A DNA stretch of 41,808 nt from Rhodothermales bacterium (GTDB lineage: Bacteria > Bacteroidota > Rhodothermia > Rhodothermales > Bin80): assembly GCA_028278205.1 (NCBI GenBank), contig JANQES010000061.1, forward strand, positions 1-41,808. Reading direction: 5' to 3'. The notes beneath the pieces were generated by a model, which saw only the letters and a list, made by a program, of their open reading frames with translations, was not told the DNA's origin and searched no databases. Numbering within the stretch: the first letter of the stretch is position 1; each line of letters begins with the position of its first letter. The position numbers were made by a program, and so were the translations under genes. This document shows, piece by piece, positions 33,929-41,797 of this stretch.

Positions 33929-34040
33929 TTTTGTTTTTGGTTCTTTAACACGGTGCAAGGAGCTTTGCCAGACGAAAAGGCGTATGCCAAGAACGGAGAT
34001 CGGAGAACCAAAAACAAAAAACCAAAAACAAAAATGGAGA
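33922..34040. repeat. Inverted repeat carrying both start codons (R2lox and arsC)
   Basis: Arms 33922-33942 and 34020-34040 are perfect 21-base complements. Each contains one start codon, so both genes begin with the same leader aaccaaaaacaaaa directly followed by ATGGAGA. A further accaaaaacaaaa copy lies at 34006-34019. The spacer presumably holds the divergent promoters. Confidence 0.92.
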
Positions 34041-34444
34041 AGGAGACTGTCCTTTTTGTTTGTACGCATAATTCGGCCCGGTCGCAGATGGCCGAGGGGT
34101 TGTTGCGCGCGCACTACGGCGACCGCTACGCGGTTTACAGCGCCGGGACGCAGCCCTCGCGTGTCAACCCGTTTGCCATCGAAGCCATGCGCGACCTCGG
34201 CATTGACCTCTCAGACCATCGCTCCGAGCACGTCGATCAATTCGCCCAGACGCCGATGGATTACGTCGTGACGGTCTGCGATTCGGCGCGCGAAAGCTGC
34301 CCCTACCTTCCGGCCCGGCTCAAAAACATCCATCACAGCTTCGAAGACCCCTCTTCCGTTGACGGCGCCGACGCCGCCAAACTGGCTGCCTTCCGCCACA
34401 TCCGCGACGAGATCAAGGTCTGGTTGGATGAGACATTCGGATAA
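34034..34444 (+). CDS. arsC: Thioredoxin-coupled arsenate reductase / LMW phosphatase fold
   Basis: Protein of 136 residues with the low-molecular-weight phosphatase loop Cys10-THNSA-Arg16. Two further cysteines in VCDSARESCP fall at 82 and 89. Cys10, Cys82 and Cys89 are the catalytic relay of thioredoxin-dependent arsenate reductases of the pI258 type, so reduction of arsenate to arsenite is likely. No arsR, arsB or other ars gene is nearby, and the neighbour is R2lox, so a role in phosphatase or redox chemistry remains possible. The ATG at 34034 lies in the inverted repeat arm. Confidence 0.9.
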   Translation: MEKETVLFVCTHNSARSQMAEGLLRAHYGDRYAVYSAGTQPSRVNPFAIEAMRDLGIDLSDHRSEHVDQFAQTPMDYVVTVCDSARESCPYLPARLKNIHHSFEDPSSVDGADAAKLAAFRHIRDEIKVWLDETFG

Positions 34445-34473
34445 TTTTAAAATTCGATGCTCGAATTTTAAAA
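34445..34473. terminator. Hairpin after arsC, ttttaaaattcga family
   Basis: Perfect 13-base arms (ttttaaaattcga / tcgaattttaaaa) and a TGC loop, starting right after the stop codon. The arms match the palindrome at 23056-23087. Confidence 0.8.
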
Positions 34474-34483
34474 AATTGGTCGG

Positions 34484-34828
34484 ATGATGCCGTACCCCCG
34501 TGTTGATGATGATGGACAGACGGTGACGCTCGATCTTCACGGCGCGCCCGTCGATGAGGCGGTCGATCTGGCCCGGCGGCTAGTGCGCGAGGCGGCCCGG
34601 CGCGGGCGGAGCACCGTCAAAATCATCCACGGCGAGTCTACCAGCAGCGGGCTCTATCAGAATCGAACCATCAAGAACGTCCTCTACGACCTGCTCGACC
34701 GGAACGTGCTCGATGCGGCTGTCGCGCACGCCTGGCGCGCTGGCGGACACCTCCTGCTCTCGCTCGACATCACAGCAGCCTCCGATCCCCGACCCATCCG
34801 CTTGCTCGATGTGACGCAAGGGAAATGA
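34484..34828 (+). CDS. Smr domain protein
   Basis: Small protein of 114 residues. LDLHG (about 16-20) and IIHGESTSSG with TIKNVLYDLLD match the Smr domain found at the C-terminus of MutS2 and in stand-alone proteins that cut or bind branched DNA or RNA. It has no MutS part. The catalytic LDxHG and HGxG-like loops are present, though the second is modified (HGESTSSG). The role may be in nucleic-acid repair or ribosome rescue (family knowledge, not proven here). Confidence 0.82.
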   Translation: MMPYPRVDDDGQTVTLDLHGAPVDEAVDLARRLVREAARRGRSTVKIIHGESTSSGLYQNRTIKNVLYDLLDRNVLDAAVAHAWRAGGHLLLSLDITAASDPRPIRLLDVTQGK

Positions 34829-34912
34829 GGAAATGGGCAAATGGGCAAAAAATAGCAATTAGGTTTTCATTTCCGATTTGCTACTTGCCTATTTGCCATT
34901 TGCGATTTACCA
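34821..34912. repeat. Octad repeat gggcaaat, facing copies
   Basis: gaggaaat, gggcaaat and gggcaaaa, starting at the stop codon of the Smr gene, face words such as ctacttgc, ctatttgc and catttgc. Confidence 0.8.
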
Positions 34913-34941
34913 AAAAACACGCCGATGCGTGGGAAAAAGTA

Positions 34942-34953
34942 ACGTAATTACGT
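34942..34953. promoter_or_regulatory. Palindrome acgtaattacgt
   Basis: A perfect 12-base palindrome about 85 bp upstream of the small gene at 35038, in AT-rich DNA that likely contains its promoter. Operator function is a guess. Confidence 0.3.
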
Positions 34954-35037
34954 GACCTGATCGTTGTAGAAAAGGCGTATATATAGGTAAAAGATGTTCT
35001 TTTTGAGCGTTGTAGGACCCTATAAAAAAACACGATC

Positions 35038-35247
35038 ATGAAAAAGCACACGCCTACTCAACTCGAGGCCTACCTGGACCGCGTGATAGGCCGTATCCGA
35101 GAACTCCGGCAACTCAACCTCTCCGCCGAGAGCGGGCTGTATGAGGCGCTGGAAGAAAGCCAGAACTTGATGGCGAGCCTCGCCATCTACCGCCACATGC
35201 TTAAAAATGTCGATGCGCAGGAACACTCCGGCGCGTTTGCGCTATAG
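35038..35247 (+). CDS. Small helical protein of unknown function
   Basis: 69 residues, with charged helices (TQLEAYLDRVIGRIRELRQLN and YEALEESQNLMASLAIYRHMLK). It is not recognised as a known family. The upstream DNA is AT-rich with a possible promoter (34960-35037), and the ATG is preceded by ctataaaaaaacacgatc. The coding sequence uses the same GC-rich third positions as its neighbours, so it is likely a genuine gene. Confidence 0.6.
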   Translation: MKKHTPTQLEAYLDRVIGRIRELRQLNLSAESGLYEALEESQNLMASLAIYRHMLKNVDAQEHSGAFAL

Positions 35248-35347
35248 CATTCCCGGTCTTCACACGCGAAAACAAGCATAGCAAACCCGTCGTATCGACC
35301 GCGACATAGCCTGGATCGAAATTCTTGTTTCTTAAAAGAATACGTTC

Positions 35348-36076
35348 TTGAAAAAGCGCGTGGATGTACGCATCGGCATAACGACGTCTTTCGAGGAGCA
35401 GGAGCAACGCCTGCACCACAGCTACGTGCGCGCCGTCGAGGAGGCTGGCGGCCTGCCCGTTATCGTGCCGATGCTCAGCGACGCCGTGGCCATCGAGGCT
35501 TTTGCGACGTTGATCGACGGCCTCGTCATTCCGGGCGGGCCGGCCATCACCGACGGGATGATCGGCACACTGCCGGACGATCTCGACGAGCCGGATCCGT
35601 TGCGCCTGCGCTCCGACAAACAGATGCTCGAGACGTGCCTGGCCGCCGGCAAACCGATCCTCGGCATCTGCTACGGCATGCAACTGCTCAACGCCGTGGC
35701 CGGCGGCACCATTTACGCCGACGTAGAACGCCAGCAGCCGGGCGCGCTCGTCCACAGCCAGAAGCGCGGCGCCGATATGCACGCGGTCGTTCTGGCAGCG
35801 GGGTCGCACCTGCACGCCTTGCTCGGCCAGGACCAGATCGAGGTCAATACGCGCCATCTTCAGGCTATCGCGAGCACGGGGGTGGGCTACCGCGTGGCCG
35901 CTACGGCGCCCGACGGCGTCGTCGAAGCCATCGAAAATGAAGACGGCACGGTGCTCGGCATGCAATTTCATCCCGAACGGATGGGCGTGTCGATGGAGCC
36001 GCTTTTCCGGCATCTGATTACGTGTGCGCGCGCCTGGAACACAACACGTAACGGTCTCGTCAACATACGCACCTAA
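35348..36076 (+). CDS. Class I glutamine amidotransferase-like hydrolase (peptidase C26, PuuD-like)
   Basis: Protein of 242 residues. The nucleophile is Cys108 in GKPILGICYGMQ, with His208 and Glu210 in QFHPER completing the triad. GLVIPGGPAI is the oxyanion strand region. Family members hydrolyse gamma-glutamyl compounds, such as gamma-glutamyl-GABA in putrescine breakdown; no other puu gene is present, so the substrate is open. The start is a TTG at 35348 (reading MKKRVDVRIG...), because no ATG is in frame near the first strand. Confidence 0.85.
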   Translation: MKKRVDVRIGITTSFEEQEQRLHHSYVRAVEEAGGLPVIVPMLSDAVAIEAFATLIDGLVIPGGPAITDGMIGTLPDDLDEPDPLRLRSDKQMLETCLAAGKPILGICYGMQLLNAVAGGTIYADVERQQPGALVHSQKRGADMHAVVLAAGSHLHALLGQDQIEVNTRHLQAIASTGVGYRVAATAPDGVVEAIENEDGTVLGMQFHPERMGVSMEPLFRHLITCARAWNTTRNGLVNIRT

Positions 36077-36165
36077 AATAAAGAGGAAACCCGCGCATGA
36101 TTTTTGCTATCTTTTTATGCATTCCTCGAATTCTGAGTGTACCTCTTCGAAAGGCTGCGGATTGA

Positions 36166-38118
36166 ATGATGAATGACGCTATGCCACCCATGGATCAGGA
36201 ACCGCCTGACGCCCCTCGTCAGGAGACCCCCGACGCCCCTGCCTCCGAGCAGGCGATGCCCGAGCACGCGCCCAAGAAATCGCGGCGTTTGCGGTATGGG
36301 TTGCTCTTTATTGTGCTCCTTTTGGTGATCGGGCCAGCCGTTCTGGTGGCGCAGACCATGTTAACTGACGTCGAGGAACTGCCTGCCCCGGTGCCCATCA
36401 CGGTCGAAGAAGTCAAGCCGCCTGCACCGCCCCCCAAAGCAGCCAACGACCTCAAGTTTATCGATAGCCCGCATCACCCCGACCGGCTGTTTCGCCCCTA
36501 CTTCGGCACCGCGTCTCCCAATCCTTCATCCAAAGATCCAAGACACCGGCTCATCGAGCCGTTCAGGGATTTGCTCACCATTTTCATGAAACGCCAGGGC
36601 GAAGACGACAACTTTACCATCCGCGTCTACGACAATCGCGACGGCACGCCGCTGGAAGTCTTCACGCTCACGGAAGAAAGACGAAAATATCAACAAACAA
36701 GAACGTTCAACTGGAGAGTCATCGATAAGCTGCGGCGGGCGCACACGAAGCGCCTCGTGGAGAAATACGAACAACTGGGCTATCCGAAAGAAGCCATTTC
36801 GGCTAAATGGGGGCGGCGCAATCAGGTGCGTAAAGCCCGCGAGCGCGAAGCGCCGTTCATCCACTACGAGATGCGGCTGGCGCGGTACCTGGGCCTGAGC
36901 CTGCTCGCCACCGAAATCGGCACGGTCGAGACCTTCAACCAGGATTCGCTGGTCTCGTCGGTTGGCGCGCGCGGGCGCTACCAGATGATGCCCTACATCA
37001 TGCGCCAGAGCAACATCCATCACTATAAACTCCAGACCAGCTTTGGCAAAAAGATCGACGTCTACGAAGAGTTGCATCCGCTCTTGACGATGGAGCCGGC
37101 CTTTACGCTCTTGCGCAGCTACGTCAACGCCGTCGGTCATGAGATTCCGGGCATTTCGGCCTACCACACCGGCCCCGGCAACATCTTCAAGGTCTACACG
37201 ATGTTCCTGAACCAGGCCGGAGACCTGCACACGGCCAACACGACGGTGCTCGATGCCTACATCTGGGCGCTCACCGAAGGGTTCGAGACGGTGTCGAGCG
37301 GGACGAGCTTCAAAACGCATTCGCAGGGCTACGTGCCGGCGGGCTACGGAGCGCTCCGTGCCGTCGAAGACTTGCCCATCGATACGACGTTGACGCTGGA
37401 AGTAGAGCGGCTTCAGCTTAAAGAGGGCGCCTCCGTCTATCTGGGCGAGTTGCTGGCGACGCTGGTCAAGAGCGGCGCGCATCTGCGCTGGGCGCGCGGC
37501 ACCTCGTCGCTGGGCCTCTACGAACGCTTCCGCCACCTCAACCCGCACTTCGAACTGCCGCCGGCACAGACCGACGGCGGCGTGCCGCCCGAAGGCAACG
37601 TGCTCCTCGTCGACGCCATCGACGACGCGCCGGTGCGTTTCTTCCTGCCGCTGCGCGCCTCCGGCATCCTGAAACGCCAGGGCCTCGACATCATCGATGA
37701 AGAAGCTTCGTTCCGCTTCGACAACAACACCTTCCGCCTGCCCACCGAGGGCGTGGTGACGGAATGGGATGAATCCTACCGCCGGCTCGTGCGCGAGGCC
37801 GGTCGGTTCGGTTTCACGCAGGACCACCGGCGGCGGCTGGGCCGGCTGGCGCAGCAGTTCGAGATGCTCGCCGCTCGAAACCCCTCTCATTATCGCGCGC
37901 TCCAACTCTCGATCATCAAGGAACACGAGCGCCTGTGGGCCTACAAAGGCTGGGATGCCGTGGCCGCTGCCGCCGCCTCGATGCAGGGCACCATCAAGCT
38001 AACCCCGGTAGACCCGCGCCCGGCAGATACCACGGCCAAACCGCCTGCGCCCGCGCCGGTCCCGATAAAACGCATGACACCGCGTCCCCCTGCCCCGGAC
38101 ACGTCGAGCACGCGGTGA
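36166..38118 (+). CDS. Membrane-anchored lytic transglycosylase-like protein
   Basis: Protein of 650 residues. A short cytoplasmic Pro/Glu-rich tail (1-40) is followed by one membrane helix (about 44-62) and a periplasmic Pro-rich linker (LPAPVPITVEEVKPPAPPPK), a TonB-like arrangement. The SLT-like region is near 240-345: LLATEIGTVETFNQDSLVSSVGARGRYQMMP, with Glu250 as the likely catalytic residue, and ISAYHTGPGNI in the C-terminal lobe. The remaining part (about 390-610) has LysM-like features that are too weak to name. It probably cuts peptidoglycan glycan strands. Confidence 0.75.
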   Translation: MMNDAMPPMDQEPPDAPRQETPDAPASEQAMPEHAPKKSRRLRYGLLFIVLLLVIGPAVLVAQTMLTDVEELPAPVPITVEEVKPPAPPPKAANDLKFIDSPHHPDRLFRPYFGTASPNPSSKDPRHRLIEPFRDLLTIFMKRQGEDDNFTIRVYDNRDGTPLEVFTLTEERRKYQQTRTFNWRVIDKLRRAHTKRLVEKYEQLGYPKEAISAKWGRRNQVRKAREREAPFIHYEMRLARYLGLSLLATEIGTVETFNQDSLVSSVGARGRYQMMPYIMRQSNIHHYKLQTSFGKKIDVYEELHPLLTMEPAFTLLRSYVNAVGHEIPGISAYHTGPGNIFKVYTMFLNQAGDLHTANTTVLDAYIWALTEGFETVSSGTSFKTHSQGYVPAGYGALRAVEDLPIDTTLTLEVERLQLKEGASVYLGELLATLVKSGAHLRWARGTSSLGLYERFRHLNPHFELPPAQTDGGVPPEGNVLLVDAIDDAPVRFFLPLRASGILKRQGLDIIDEEASFRFDNNTFRLPTEGVVTEWDESYRRLVREAGRFGFTQDHRRRLGRLAQQFEMLAARNPSHYRALQLSIIKEHERLWAYKGWDAVAAAAASMQGTIKLTPVDPRPADTTAKPPAPAPVPIKRMTPRPPAPDTSSTR

Positions 38119-38150
38119 GGTTTTGAGCCGGAGAGCCGGAGAATCGGGGA
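38119..38150. repeat. Octad repeat gagccgga
   Basis: gagccgga, gagccgga, gaatcggg and gagcctgg, starting a few bases after the stop codon of the transglycosylase-like gene. They are phased at 8 bases. Confidence 0.75.
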
Positions 38151-38203
38151 GCCTGGGATTGTATTGCCTTTCTATGACGACGTGATTGGGCTGGCGCTTT
38201 GTG

Positions 38204-38539
38204 TCACGGCGCAAAAATCGATTGCAATACCTGCAACACCGACGCTGCCGTCACCTGATCCAATGTGCCCAGATGCTTTATCAGTCTCGTCTTGTCTACT
38301 GTGCGGATTTGATCCAGTACAATCTGCCCCTTCTTCCCATCAAACACGCATGAAACCCGCGTTGGATAACTCTTTCCTTTCGTAGTCATCGGCGCAATGA
38401 TCACCGTGCGGATGTGCTTATTCATCTCATCGGGCGAGACCACCACACACGGACGCGTCTTCTTGATCTCACTGCCACGCGTCGGATCGAGCGAGACCAG
38501 ATATACATCGAATCGCTTGATCTTTTGCTTCAGGGCCAT
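38204..38539 (-). CDS. mazF: MazF/PemK-type endoribonuclease toxin
   Basis: Protein of 111 residues with the PemK/MazF fold pattern: RFDVYLVSLDPTRGSEIKKTRPCVVVSP (conserved Arg in TRP), IIAPMTTKGKSYPTRV, and GQIVLDQIRTVDKTRL. The family cleaves RNA at short sequences. Overlap by 10 bases with the antitoxin frame upstream supports the ATG at 38539; a GTG at 38545 is possible. The toxin follows the antitoxin, as is usual. Confidence 0.92.
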   Translation of the reverse strand: MALKQKIKRFDVYLVSLDPTRGSEIKKTRPCVVVSPDEMNKHIRTVIIAPMTTKGKSYPTRVSCVFDGKKGQIVLDQIRTVDKTRLIKHLGTLDQVTAASVLQVLQSIFAP

Positions 38540-38790
38540 TGCCACTCCGTCTCATCCCATTCAGATTCGATCACATCGGAATCAAGCAAGGCGTCATCAC
38601 CCTGCTCAGCCATGGTGATGAAGGCCTCTTCCCAACCCCTACGAGGATGAGATGCGGCCTGGATCACAATCCTGTTTTCCTCTACCTTAAGTTCGACTTC
38701 CTCCTGGAGCCCGCTTTGCTCAAGGAGGGGCTTCGGGATGCGAACGCCCTGTGAGTTGCCGATTTTAATAATGCGGGTTTTGACGGCCAT
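38530..38790 (-). CDS. mazE: MazE/AbrB-type antitoxin
   Basis: Protein of 86 residues. The AbrB/SpoVT swapped-hairpin DNA-binding part is at the N-terminus (TRIIKIGNSQGVRIPKPLLEQSGL...VELKVEENRIVI), and the acidic, flexible C-terminus (DDALLDSDVIESEWDETEWQ) is the usual toxin-neutralising segment. AGGAG stands 5-6 bases before the ATG. MazE proteins normally repress their own operon; a palindrome lies upstream at 38814-38834. Confidence 0.92.
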   Translation of the reverse strand: MAVKTRIIKIGNSQGVRIPKPLLEQSGLQEEVELKVEENRIVIQAASHPRRGWEEAFITMAEQGDDALLDSDVIESEWDETEWQWP

Positions 38791-38813
38791 CGCTCCTATC
38801 GTCTAAATGCCAA

Positions 38814-38834
38814 TGTGATTACAATGTAGTCACA
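38814..38834. promoter_or_regulatory. Operator-like palindrome for mazEF
   Basis: tgtgattaca-a-tgtagtcaca: 10-base arms with one mismatch, 24 bp upstream of the mazE start. Autoregulation by MazE(F) is inferred. It also lies 57 bp upstream of the divergent aminotransferase gene, so it could affect both. Confidence 0.55.
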
Positions 38835-38890
38835 AAAGGCAACGCTGTCAACACTTGGAAGATCCTACATTGCGGAAAATAGCGAATCCC

Positions 38891-40087
38891 ATGTCTGTTC
38901 TGGCTCATCGTGTGCGCGAGGCGCCGTCGTCGGCGACGGTGCGGATTGCTGATAGGGCGGCGTCGTTGCGCCGGCAGGGCGTGGATGTGCTCGACTTCTC
39001 GGCGGGCCGGGCGGCGGAGCATACGCCCGCTTATATTTGCGACGTGGCGGTGCAAGCCCTCCACCAGGGCGATACGCATCAGACGATGGCGCAGGGTAAA
39101 CCCGAATTTCGCGAAGCCTGTGCGCGCAAGCTCGCCCGTGAAAACGACCTCTCCGTCGATCCTGATACCGGGATCATCGCCACGATGGGGTGCAAGCAAG
39201 GGCTGCTCCTGGCGTTGATGGCGACGCTCAATCCCGGCGACGAGATCCTCGTCGAAGATCCCGGCTTCGTGAGCTATCAACCGGCTATCCGGTTCTGCGG
39301 CGGCGTGCCGGTGCCGGTGCCGCTGCGCGCCGAAAACGACTTCCGATGGCATCCTGAAAATCTCGAAGCCGCCTGTACCGATCAGACGCGCGCCCTCCTC
39401 TTTTGCTCGCCCCACAACCCCACCGGCGTCGTCCACACGCCGGACGACCTCGCCGTCATCGCCGGCCTCGCCCAACGCCGCGACTTGATGGTCATCGCCG
39501 ATGAGACGTACGAACGGCTGACGTGGGGCGGTCGAAGGCACACGGCCCTTGCCACGCTGCCGGGGATGGCGGAACGGACCATCGGGCTGATGGGCCTCAC
39601 CAAAAGTTTTTCGATGGGCGGATGGCGCATCGGGTTTGCCTACGCGCCCCGGCCCGTCATCGACAGCATGGTGGTGTTGCAGCAACATCTGATGACGTGC
39701 GCCGGCTCATTTGCCCAGACCGGCGGCGCCGCCGCCCTCGGCGATGCCCTCCCGGCGTCCGTCCGCGCGCTGTGGGACGATTGGGAAAAGCGCTGCCGCT
39801 ACCTCGTCACCGAACTCGACCAGCTACCCGGTCTGGCCTGCGCGATGCCGGAAGGCGGCTTCTACGCCTGGATTGATTGCGCCGAAACCGGCTGGGATTC
39901 CGAAGCGCTCGCCGGGCATCTGCTGCAAAACCACCACGTAGCCCTAGTGCCGGGCGCCGCCTTCGGCCCGCGCGGCGAAGGCTACCTCCGCATGACGTGC
40001 GTCAAATCCTGGGACGATCTACGCGCAGGCCTCATCCGGCTAAAAACGTGCTTTTCGACACTTTCTTCGCCCATCAAAACATCGTAA
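38891..40087 (+). CDS. PLP-dependent class I/II aminotransferase
   Basis: Fold-type I aminotransferase of 398 residues. The PLP-binding lysine is Lys238 in LTKSFSMGGWRIGF. Asn176 in SPHNPTGV, Asp204 and Tyr207 in ADETYERL, and a substrate Arg in GYLRMTCV are in their family places. It resembles aspartate or aromatic-type aminotransferases of the AspC/AroAT group; the substrate cannot be named. The ATG at 38891 begins MSVLAHRVREAPSSAT, a typical family N-terminus, while the TTG at 38855 would extend it by 12 residues. Confidence 0.9.
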   Translation: MSVLAHRVREAPSSATVRIADRAASLRRQGVDVLDFSAGRAAEHTPAYICDVAVQALHQGDTHQTMAQGKPEFREACARKLARENDLSVDPDTGIIATMGCKQGLLLALMATLNPGDEILVEDPGFVSYQPAIRFCGGVPVPVPLRAENDFRWHPENLEAACTDQTRALLFCSPHNPTGVVHTPDDLAVIAGLAQRRDLMVIADETYERLTWGGRRHTALATLPGMAERTIGLMGLTKSFSMGGWRIGFAYAPRPVIDSMVVLQQHLMTCAGSFAQTGGAAALGDALPASVRALWDDWEKRCRYLVTELDQLPGLACAMPEGGFYAWIDCAETGWDSEALAGHLLQNHHVALVPGAAFGPRGEGYLRMTCVKSWDDLRAGLIRLKTCFSTLSSPIKTS

Positions 40088-40094
40088 TCCATCG

Positions 40095-41717
40095 ATGCAA
40101 TCCTTCCTCCTCGCCGTGGTGTTCATCGTGGCCCTCGCAGGCTGTTCGAGTGCGCCCGCCCTGCAAACGCCCGGCAAACAGACTGCTCCGCCCGGACCGG
40201 GTACGCCCGAAGACCGCGCGGCGCTCTTCGATGAGCTGATGGAAAAGACGATGGCCCGCGAAGCCTTTTCGCCCATCAAAAATGAACGCCTCGGCCTCGA
40301 CATCGAGGCGGCGATGCGGCGCTATCGGGATGAGTTGATCGCGGCGGATACCGAAGAAAAGCTGTTTTACGCGCTCGTCAAAATCAGCAATGCGCGCAAA
40401 GACCGGCACCTGAGCGTCAGCCCGGCGGAGGGTGGGCTCTGGCCAGTGTCCTGGGGCCCGCAACCTCTCGATACGCTCGTGGCGCCTTCCACGCTCGCAG
40501 CTCCCATCCGTTTTGCTGTCGATTACGGAACGCCCGGCCAGTATTTCGTTTTCGTCGGGGATTATGCGAAAAACTTGAGCGCGTACACCGGATCGACCGA
40601 GGTGGCCGTGGGCGATAAACTGCTTGCCGTCAATGATCAACCTTTCGACGATTATCTGGAAACCGCCGCGCCGTACATCCGCCACTCGACCGTCGAGGGA
40701 TTCTGGTGGAAGTTTGCCGAGCGCATCTCCGAAAAACACTACCGCATGCCGCCCTCTTTCTACCGGGAGCAGGTCTCCTACACCCTCGAACGCGCGGGCG
40801 GCACCTCCTACACGATCACGCTCCCCTATCTCGATCCGGCTTCGATTGCGTGGTTCGGGCACGGCGCACCGCACTATCCAGGCTTCCGTCTGATACACGA
40901 CTGGCAAACTTTCGATTTCTACGCGCATGATGAAAAGCCCGTCATCCTGCTCGACTGGTACGGATTCCGCGAAAATCTGGTCGCCGACGTCGATTCGCTC
41001 GTAGCCTATGCCGAAAAGCAGGGCTTGCTCGATCATGCGATTATCATCGATGCGACGCGCGGTCGGGGTGGCTCGCGCGGTCCTTATGCCGTCCAGCGTC
41101 TTTCCCCGAAACCGTTCAAGACCACCTTCGGCAACCTGCGTCTGAGCGACATCACGGAAGCCTTCGTCGCCGAACGACGCGTTTTTTTGAAAGAGGGCGC
41201 CATCAGCGACAGCGGCGTGCCGGAGACGATGGACGGCGGCGTCTGGCAGGTGACGTGGCTGGAGCAAAACGTGCTGCCGGCGCTGCGTGACGGCCAGGAC
41301 TATTCCAACAACGTAGCCTTCAAATCGGCGCATGCGCCGCTGTACTCCGACGGCGTGCTCCGGCCTACGCCCGTGCATTTCCGAGGCCCGCTCGTGGCGC
41401 TCTTCGGCCCCCACGGCGGCTCACACCTCGACCAGTTCGCCTCGATCATCGTAGACAACCGGCTCGGCCACACCATCGGTATGCCCGCCGGGGGGTACAG
41501 CAACACGTGGGAATGGGAAGAGACGCTGGTCTTACCCCTGAGCAAACGACCCATCGCCCGGTACATGTGGTCCATCGGCCACACCATCCGCCCCAACGGC
41601 GAAATCCTCGAAGGCAACCCCGCGCAGATGGACGACTTCGTCCCGCAAACCCGCCAAAACTACCCCCGCTACCGCGACCTGCTCGTCGAAAAAGCCCTCG
41701 ATTATTTTAGATTTTAG
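40095..41717 (+). CDS. S41-like peptidase lipoprotein
   Basis: Protein of 540 residues. The signal peptide ends in a lipobox (IVALAGC). The fold resembles tail-specific protease/S41 proteins: a helical part (LVKISNARKDRHLSV), a PDZ-like piece (EVAVGDKLLAVNDQPFDDYL), and a peptidase-like core (IIIDATRGRGGS ... LVALFGPHGGSHLDQFASIIVDN ... TIGMPAGGYSNTWEW). The Ser of GGSHLDQFA may correspond to the nucleophile, though the usual SAAE motif is not kept, so it could be inactive. It follows the aminotransferase by 7 bases, implying an operon. The last residues (DYFRF) and stop are encoded by the ggatttt heptad repeat. Confidence 0.72.
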   Translation: MQSFLLAVVFIVALAGCSSAPALQTPGKQTAPPGPGTPEDRAALFDELMEKTMAREAFSPIKNERLGLDIEAAMRRYRDELIAADTEEKLFYALVKISNARKDRHLSVSPAEGGLWPVSWGPQPLDTLVAPSTLAAPIRFAVDYGTPGQYFVFVGDYAKNLSAYTGSTEVAVGDKLLAVNDQPFDDYLETAAPYIRHSTVEGFWWKFAERISEKHYRMPPSFYREQVSYTLERAGGTSYTITLPYLDPASIAWFGHGAPHYPGFRLIHDWQTFDFYAHDEKPVILLDWYGFRENLVADVDSLVAYAEKQGLLDHAIIIDATRGRGGSRGPYAVQRLSPKPFKTTFGNLRLSDITEAFVAERRVFLKEGAISDSGVPETMDGGVWQVTWLEQNVLPALRDGQDYSNNVAFKSAHAPLYSDGVLRPTPVHFRGPLVALFGPHGGSHLDQFASIIVDNRLGHTIGMPAGGYSNTWEWEETLVLPLSKRPIARYMWSIGHTIRPNGEILEGNPAQMDDFVPQTRQNYPRYRDLLVEKALDYFRF

Positions 41718-41735
41718 ATTTTGGATTTTGGATTG
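41703..41735. repeat. ggatttt heptad array at gene end
   Basis: attttagattttagattttgg-type words phased at 7 bases, containing the stop codon. The family is the same as at 11487 and 25373. Confidence 0.85.
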
Positions 41736-41761
41736 TTTATTTCCACGGTTCTCAATAACCG

Positions 41762-41797
41762 AAAAAGCCGCGACGGTTGGGACCGCTGTGGCTTTTT
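41762..41797 (+). terminator. Probable terminator
   Basis: aaaaagcc...ggcttttt, an inverted repeat with an inner cggt...accg pairing, followed by a T-run in the plus direction. It lies 45 bp after the stop of the S41-like gene. Confidence 0.75.

Noticed and set aside
36526..37926. Minus-strand ORF of 466 codons opposite the transglycosylase-like gene
   Set aside because: Shadow frame with typical antisense composition.
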